A stretch of 33,930 nt of DNA from Variovorax sp. YR752. Its GTDB lineage: Bacteria; Pseudomonadota; Gammaproteobacteria; Burkholderiales; Burkholderiaceae_C. The stretch lies in the NCBI GenBank assembly GCA_945860785.1, contig CAMATD010000026.1:1-33930 (forward strand), given 5' to 3'. The position numbers and the translations under genes were made by a program. Below, piece by piece: positions 30,804 through 33,930 of this stretch; the first letter of the stretch is position 1; each line of letters opens with the position of its first letter. A model generated the notes under the pieces. It was given only the letters and a program-made list of their open reading frames with translations, was not told the origin of the DNA and did not search any database.

Positions 30804-32459
30804 TCAACTGGCCGACAGCGCCTTGTCGACCAGCTGTTGCGCTTCTTCGAGGATGCGCCCCAGGTGTTCCGCACCCTTGAAGCTCTCGCCGTAGATCTTG
30901 TAGATGTTCTCTGTGCCCGAGGGACGCGCGGCGAACCAGCCGTTCTCTGTCACGACCTTCACGCCGCCAATGGCCGCGCCGTTGCCGGGCGCATGGCTCA
31001 GCACGGCCTGGATCTTGTCGCCCGCCAGTTCGGTCGAGCTGACCTGCTGCGGCGACAGATTCGACAGCTTCTTCTTCTGCTCGACCGTGGCCGCCGCATC
31101 CACGCGGTCGGACACCGGCTTCCCCAGCGCCTGCGTCAGCTCGGCATAGCGCTCGCCCGGGTCGCGCCCGGTGCGTGCCGCGATCTCGGCCGAGAGCAGG
31201 GCGGGCACGAGGCCGTCCTTGTCCGTGGTCCACGCCGAGCCGTCCAGGCGCAGGAAGGTCGCGCCTGCGCTTTCCTCGCCGCCGAAGCCCAGCGATCCAC
31301 TCACCAGGCCATCGACGAACCACTTGAAGCCCACCGGCACTTCGTACAGCTTGCGACCGAGCCGGGCCGTGACGCGGTCGATCATCTGGCTGCTCACCAC
31401 CGTCTTGCCGACGGCGGCATCGCCGGGCCACTGCGGCCGGTGCGTATAGAGGTAATCGATCATCACCGCGAGGTAGCTGTTCGGCTGCATCAGGCCCGCG
31501 CTGCGCGTGACGATGCCGTGGCGGTCATGGTCGGTGTCGCAGGCAAAGGCGATGCCGAAGCGGTCCTTCAGCGCGATCAGCTTGTGCATCGCGTCGGGCG
31601 ACGACGGGTCCATGCGGATGCGGCCGTCCCAGTCGAGCAACATGAAGCGGAAGGTCGGGTCGACCTCTTGGTTCAGCACGGTGAGCCGCTTGAGCTTGTA
31701 GCGCTCGGCGATGGCCGGCCAGTAGTGCACGCCGGCACCGCCCAGCGGGTCGACGCCGAGATCGATCTCCACGCCGCGGATGGCCTCCATGTCGAGCACC
31801 TGGGCCAGGTCTTCGACATAGGTGTTCAGGTAGTCGTGCCGGTGCGTGGTCGGCGCACGCAGTGCCTGCGCGAGCGGCATGCGCTTCACGCCCTCGAGCT
31901 TGTTTGCCAGCATCTTGTTGGCAGCGGCTTCGACGGCGGAGGTGATGTCGGTGCCCGCCGGCCCGCCGTTGGGCGGGTTGTACTTGAAGCCGCCGCTTTC
32001 GGGCGGGTTGTGCGAGGGCGTGATGACGATGCCATCGGCCAGCCCTGTCGTGCGCCCGCGGTTGTAGACCAGGATCGCATGCGACACGGCGGGCGTTGGC
32101 GTGTACTCGTCGTCCTTCGAGAGCATCAGCTCGACGCCGTTGGCCGCCAGCACTTCGACCGCGCTGCTGAAGGCAGGCGTGGAAAGCGCATGCGTGTCGA
32201 TGCCGAGAAAGAGCGGCCCGTCGATGCCCCGTTCCTTGCGGTAGTCGCAGATGGCCTGGCTGATTGCCAGCACATGCCATTCGTTGAACGCGTCGTCGAA
32301 CGACGAGCCGCGATGGCCCGAGGTACCGAAGGCCACGCGCTGCGCCGGCACGGAAGGATCGGGCCGGCCGGTGTAGTAGGCCGAGATGAGCCGAGGCACA
32401 TTCACCAGCAGTTCGAGCGGCGCGGGCTGGCCCGCGAGAGGATTGGTTTTTTGACTCAT
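30804..32459 (-). CDS. pgm: Alpha-D-glucose phosphoglucomutase
   Basis: Interconverts glucose 1-phosphate and glucose 6-phosphate in the cytoplasm, linking glycogen and sugar-nucleotide synthesis to central metabolism. The 551 residues carry [11 protein letters not shown] (substrate loop), the catalytic Ser149 in [12 protein letters not shown], the magnesium site CDTDHDRHG (Asp308, Asp310, Asp312), GGEESAG and the phosphate-binding [13 protein letters not shown] near the end. The bacterial Pgm subfamily is clear. The start ATG 32459 overlaps the HAD stop by 4 nt (ATGA). Confidence 0.95.
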   Translation of the reverse strand: MSQKTNPLAGQPAPLELLVNVPRLISAYYTGRPDPSVPAQRVAFGTSGHRGSSFDDAFNEWHVLAISQAICDYRKERGIDGPLFLGIDTHALSTPAFSSAVEVLAANGVELMLSKDDEYTPTPAVSHAILVYNRGRTTGLADGIVITPSHNPPESGGFKYNPPNGGPAGTDITSAVEAAANKMLANKLEGVKRMPLAQALRAPTTHRHDYLNTYVEDLAQVLDMEAIRGVEIDLGVDPLGGAGVHYWPAIAERYKLKRLTVLNQEVDPTFRFMLLDWDGRIRMDPSSPDAMHKLIALKDRFGIAFACDTDHDRHGIVTRSAGLMQPNSYLAVMIDYLYTHRPQWPGDAAVGKTVVSSQMIDRVTARLGRKLYEVPVGFKWFVDGLVSGSLGFGGEESAGATFLRLDGSAWTTDKDGLVPALLSAEIAARTGRDPGERYAELTQALGKPVSDRVDAAATVEQKKKLSNLSPQQVSSTELAGDKIQAVLSHAPGNGAAIGGVKVVTENGWFAARPSGTENIYKIYGESFKGAEHLGRILEEAQQLVDKALSAS

Positions 32460-33136
32460 GCAGAGGGCCAGTCGTCGAGTTGAATCAGGTCGCCGATGCG
32501 TTCGATGGTGATGTCGGCGGGGGCATAGGCGGCAATGGCTTGCGCGTCGAGCGCGTAGTGGCCCTGCCGGACGAAGACGGTGGTGAGCTTCGGCCCCCAG
32601 ATCGCCTTCATGGCGGCCAGCAGGCGCAGCTTGTCGTCGACCATCACGTAGTGCTTCGCGGGGTGGCACTCCTCGATGGTGTCGAGCATCTGCTCCTTGT
32701 GCACGTAGATCAGCACACGGCCTTCGACGGCGTCCCAGATGCCCGAGCGCTGCACCTTGCGCGGCTGGAACACCACGTCGCCATCGGAGAGGATGACCGT
32801 GGGCCCGTGGCGCCGCAGATGCTTCAAGGCCTCCAGCGCACCCGGATACAGCCGGTCGGCAAAGGGATAGTCGATTAGGAAGCTCGACATCAGCAGCAGC
32901 CGCGAATCGCTCATGCCGCGCTTGCTTTCCTCGGCACGGTAGCGCTGCAGCGCGCCGAGGTAGTCGACATAGCCGAGCTCGTTGCGCAAGGCCTCGAAGG
33001 CCGTCCAGTAGCGGCCGGCGCTTTCGGCACCGAAGGCCTGTTCGAGGTGGGTGCGCAAGTCGCCGACGACGCTGTCGTTGTCGAGCAGGGTGTTGTCGAC
33101 GTCGATCAGGAAAACGGTGTCGGAATTCGGTGTCAT
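32456..33136 (-). CDS. HAD-superfamily hydrolase
   Basis: A 226-residue haloacid dehalogenase-type phosphatase. Motif I is [13 protein letters not shown] with nucleophile Asp12 and Asp14, motif II the Ser in VILSDGD, motif III is likely the Lys near QPRKVQR, and motif IV is VMVDDKLR. A helical cap domain lies between residues about 20 and 95. Being first in an operon with pgm, it may act on a phosphosugar or a side product, but its substrate is not visible. ATG 33136 is preferred over an upstream in-frame ATG at 33190, which would add a stretch with no HAD character. Confidence 0.85.
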   Translation of the reverse strand: MTPNSDTVFLIDVDNTLLDNDSVVGDLRTHLEQAFGAESAGRYWTAFEALRNELGYVDYLGALQRYRAEESKRGMSDSRLLLMSSFLIDYPFADRLYPGALEALKHLRRHGPTVILSDGDVVFQPRKVQRSGIWDAVEGRVLIYVHKEQMLDTIEECHPAKHYVMVDDKLRLLAAMKAIWGPKLTTVFVRQGHYALDAQAIAAYAPADITIERIGDLIQLDDWPSA

Positions 33137-33157
33137 CGAATGTGAGATCGTTGGACC

Positions 33158-33184
33158 TATGCTGTGCACGTCGCTTTCAGCATA
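33158..33184. promoter_or_regulatory. TATGCTG-N13-CAGCATA dyad upstream of the HAD-pgm operon
   Basis: A perfect 7+7 inverted repeat with a 13-bp spacer, 21 bp before the HAD start. It lies in the spacer that separates the operon from the divergent I78 gene, so it could regulate either. No matching regulator was seen. Confidence 0.4.
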
Positions 33185-33313
33185 CGCCATTGAAAATGCA
33201 AGGCCGATACGGAGCGTGAATTAGTTGATGCTTTGTATTCCTCTGACTTAATCTGCGTGCTGCATGCCGTTTTTGGCGAATAAGCTTCGACTCAGTTTGA
33301 AGGAGCAAGAAAG

Positions 33314-33656
33314 ATGCGCGTGAAGAGCGGGCGAAACTGGATCTGTCTGTCGGCCCTGGCCCTTTTGCTGTTGAGCGGCTGCGAGTCGCCCCCCAAGGAT
33401 CGGCCGTTGACCTCGGAAGTGCCGGAGCCGCCGAGCTTCGCCCCGCCGCCCGAGACTTGCCAGGCCGCTGCCGTCCGCTGCGGGCTTGGCCTCCGGGCCA
33501 CCCAGCAACTGCTGGAGGAAATGCGTCAACGCGGCGGCGCGCGCCTTGCACGCACCGTGCTGGCCACCGAGACGGCAGACCCGGCGCAAGACACCACGCG
33601 ACTCAATGTGCAGGTCGAACCACACGGGGCGCATCGTGGGCGCGTATTGCGGCTAG
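33314..33656 (+). pseudogene. I78-type protease-inhibitor lipoprotein, frame broken by one base
   Basis: A small lipoprotein with the lipobox LLLLSGCES; Cys23 would be lipidated. A proline-rich linker follows. The domain resembles the peptidase inhibitor I78 family: CQAAAVRCGLGLRAT, GGARLARTV and DTTRLNVQVEPHG. In the start frame it then reads into nonsense. Removing one G from GGGG (33626-33629) gives RIVGAYCG and a stop at 33654-33656, which is the family's usual end. Repaired length is 113 residues. ATG 33314 has AGGAG 9-13 nt upstream. Ends 13 bp before the convergent glnD end. Probably a base-calling error or recent loss. Confidence 0.7.
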
Positions 33657-33669
33657 ACCTGCAGGCTGC

Positions 33670-33930
33670 TCAGGACGACGCCAGCGCTTCCATCAGGTCG
33701 GTCTCGATCGCGAGCTGCGTCTTCTGGCCCTGCAGCTCGGGCCCGCTGATCAGGAAGCTGTCTTCCACGCGCTCGCCCAGCGTCGTGACCTTGGCGAGCT
33801 GCAGGTTCAGGTGATGGCGCGCGAGCACGCGGGCCACTGAATAGAGCAGGCCGGCGCGGTCGCTGGCCGAGATGCTGAGCACCCAGCGCTGCGCCTTGTC
33901 GTCGGGCACCAGGCTGATGCGCGGCTTGAT
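33670..33930 (-). CDS. glnD: [Protein-PII] uridylyltransferase GlnD, C-terminal ACT domain (partial)
   Basis: The 3' end of glnD; the rest lies beyond the right edge. The 86 visible codons are the last ACT domain: RWVLSISASDRAGLLYSVAR, HHLNLQLAKVTTLGERVEDS and FLISGPELQGQK. GlnD senses glutamine through its ACT domains and modifies PII to control nitrogen assimilation. The catalytic nucleotidyltransferase and HD domains are not in the window. The call rests on the ACT sequence and the typical terminal order. Confidence 0.85.
   Translation of the reverse strand: MKPRISLVPDDKAQRWVLSISASDRAGLLYSVARVLARHHLNLQLAKVTTLGERVEDSFLISGPELQGQKTQLAIETDLMEALASS

Overview
The window is high-GC, densely packed bacterial chromosome with betaproteobacterial (Comamonadaceae) gene content, most likely Variovorax or a close relative. 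The main clues are the smc-zipA-ligA run, an aryl-polyene-type pigment cluster and the style of the proteins. The genus is an inference from remembered similarity and was not searched. I see no rRNA, tRNA, IS element, phage or CRISPR.

Region 1 (1-9490, + strand) is the 3' part of an aryl-polyene-type biosynthesis and export operon. In order it holds an acyl carrier protein (cut by the window edge), a COG4648 membrane protein, an AMP ligase fused to a hotdog dehydratase-like domain, an LpxL-like acyltransferase, a LolA-like periplasmic protein, an MMPL/RND exporter, a NodB-type deacetylase, a SAM methyltransferase, a COG4706-type dehydratase and a FabG-like ketoreductase. Most junctions overlap by 1-29 nt. 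The ketosynthases are not here and are expected upstream. A 31-nt-arm inverted repeat and a second palindromic unit follow the operon.

Region 2 (9.7-14.8 kb) is mixed. An orphan ParA/MinD-like ATPase is divergent from an M14 metallocarboxypeptidase, with a 28-bp dyad between them. After it come a hipBA-like toxin-antitoxin pair whose toxin frame is broken twice, and a frameshifted lipoprotein.

Region 3 (14.9-23.2 kb) is core genome: smc, zipA, ligA, a Tyr/Pro/Arg-rich lipoprotein and def, then a convergent DoxX-family gene.

Region 4 (23.3-30.4 kb) is transport and catabolism. It has an aapJQM-type amino-acid ABC importer without its ATPase gene. Beside it is a divergent unit in which an XRE-cupin regulator, a TIGR04076-type protein and an aldo/keto reductase face a DUF3311 protein and a sodium:solute symporter. 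The divergent promoter region carries three related 21-bp operator-like sites.

Region 5 (30.4-33.9 kb) is a minus-strand operon of a HAD hydrolase, pgm and a PPC/DUF296 protein, followed by an I78-type inhibitor lipoprotein and the 3' end of glnD.

A striking property of the window is the number of broken frames. There are two lesions in hipA and one each in the 14-kb lipoprotein, the symporter, the TIGR04076 gene and the I78 gene, plus an amber codon in the PPC gene. Most of the single-base lesions sit in G/C or A runs and the frame resumes perfectly on the other side. Base-calling or assembly error is therefore at least as likely as real gene decay.
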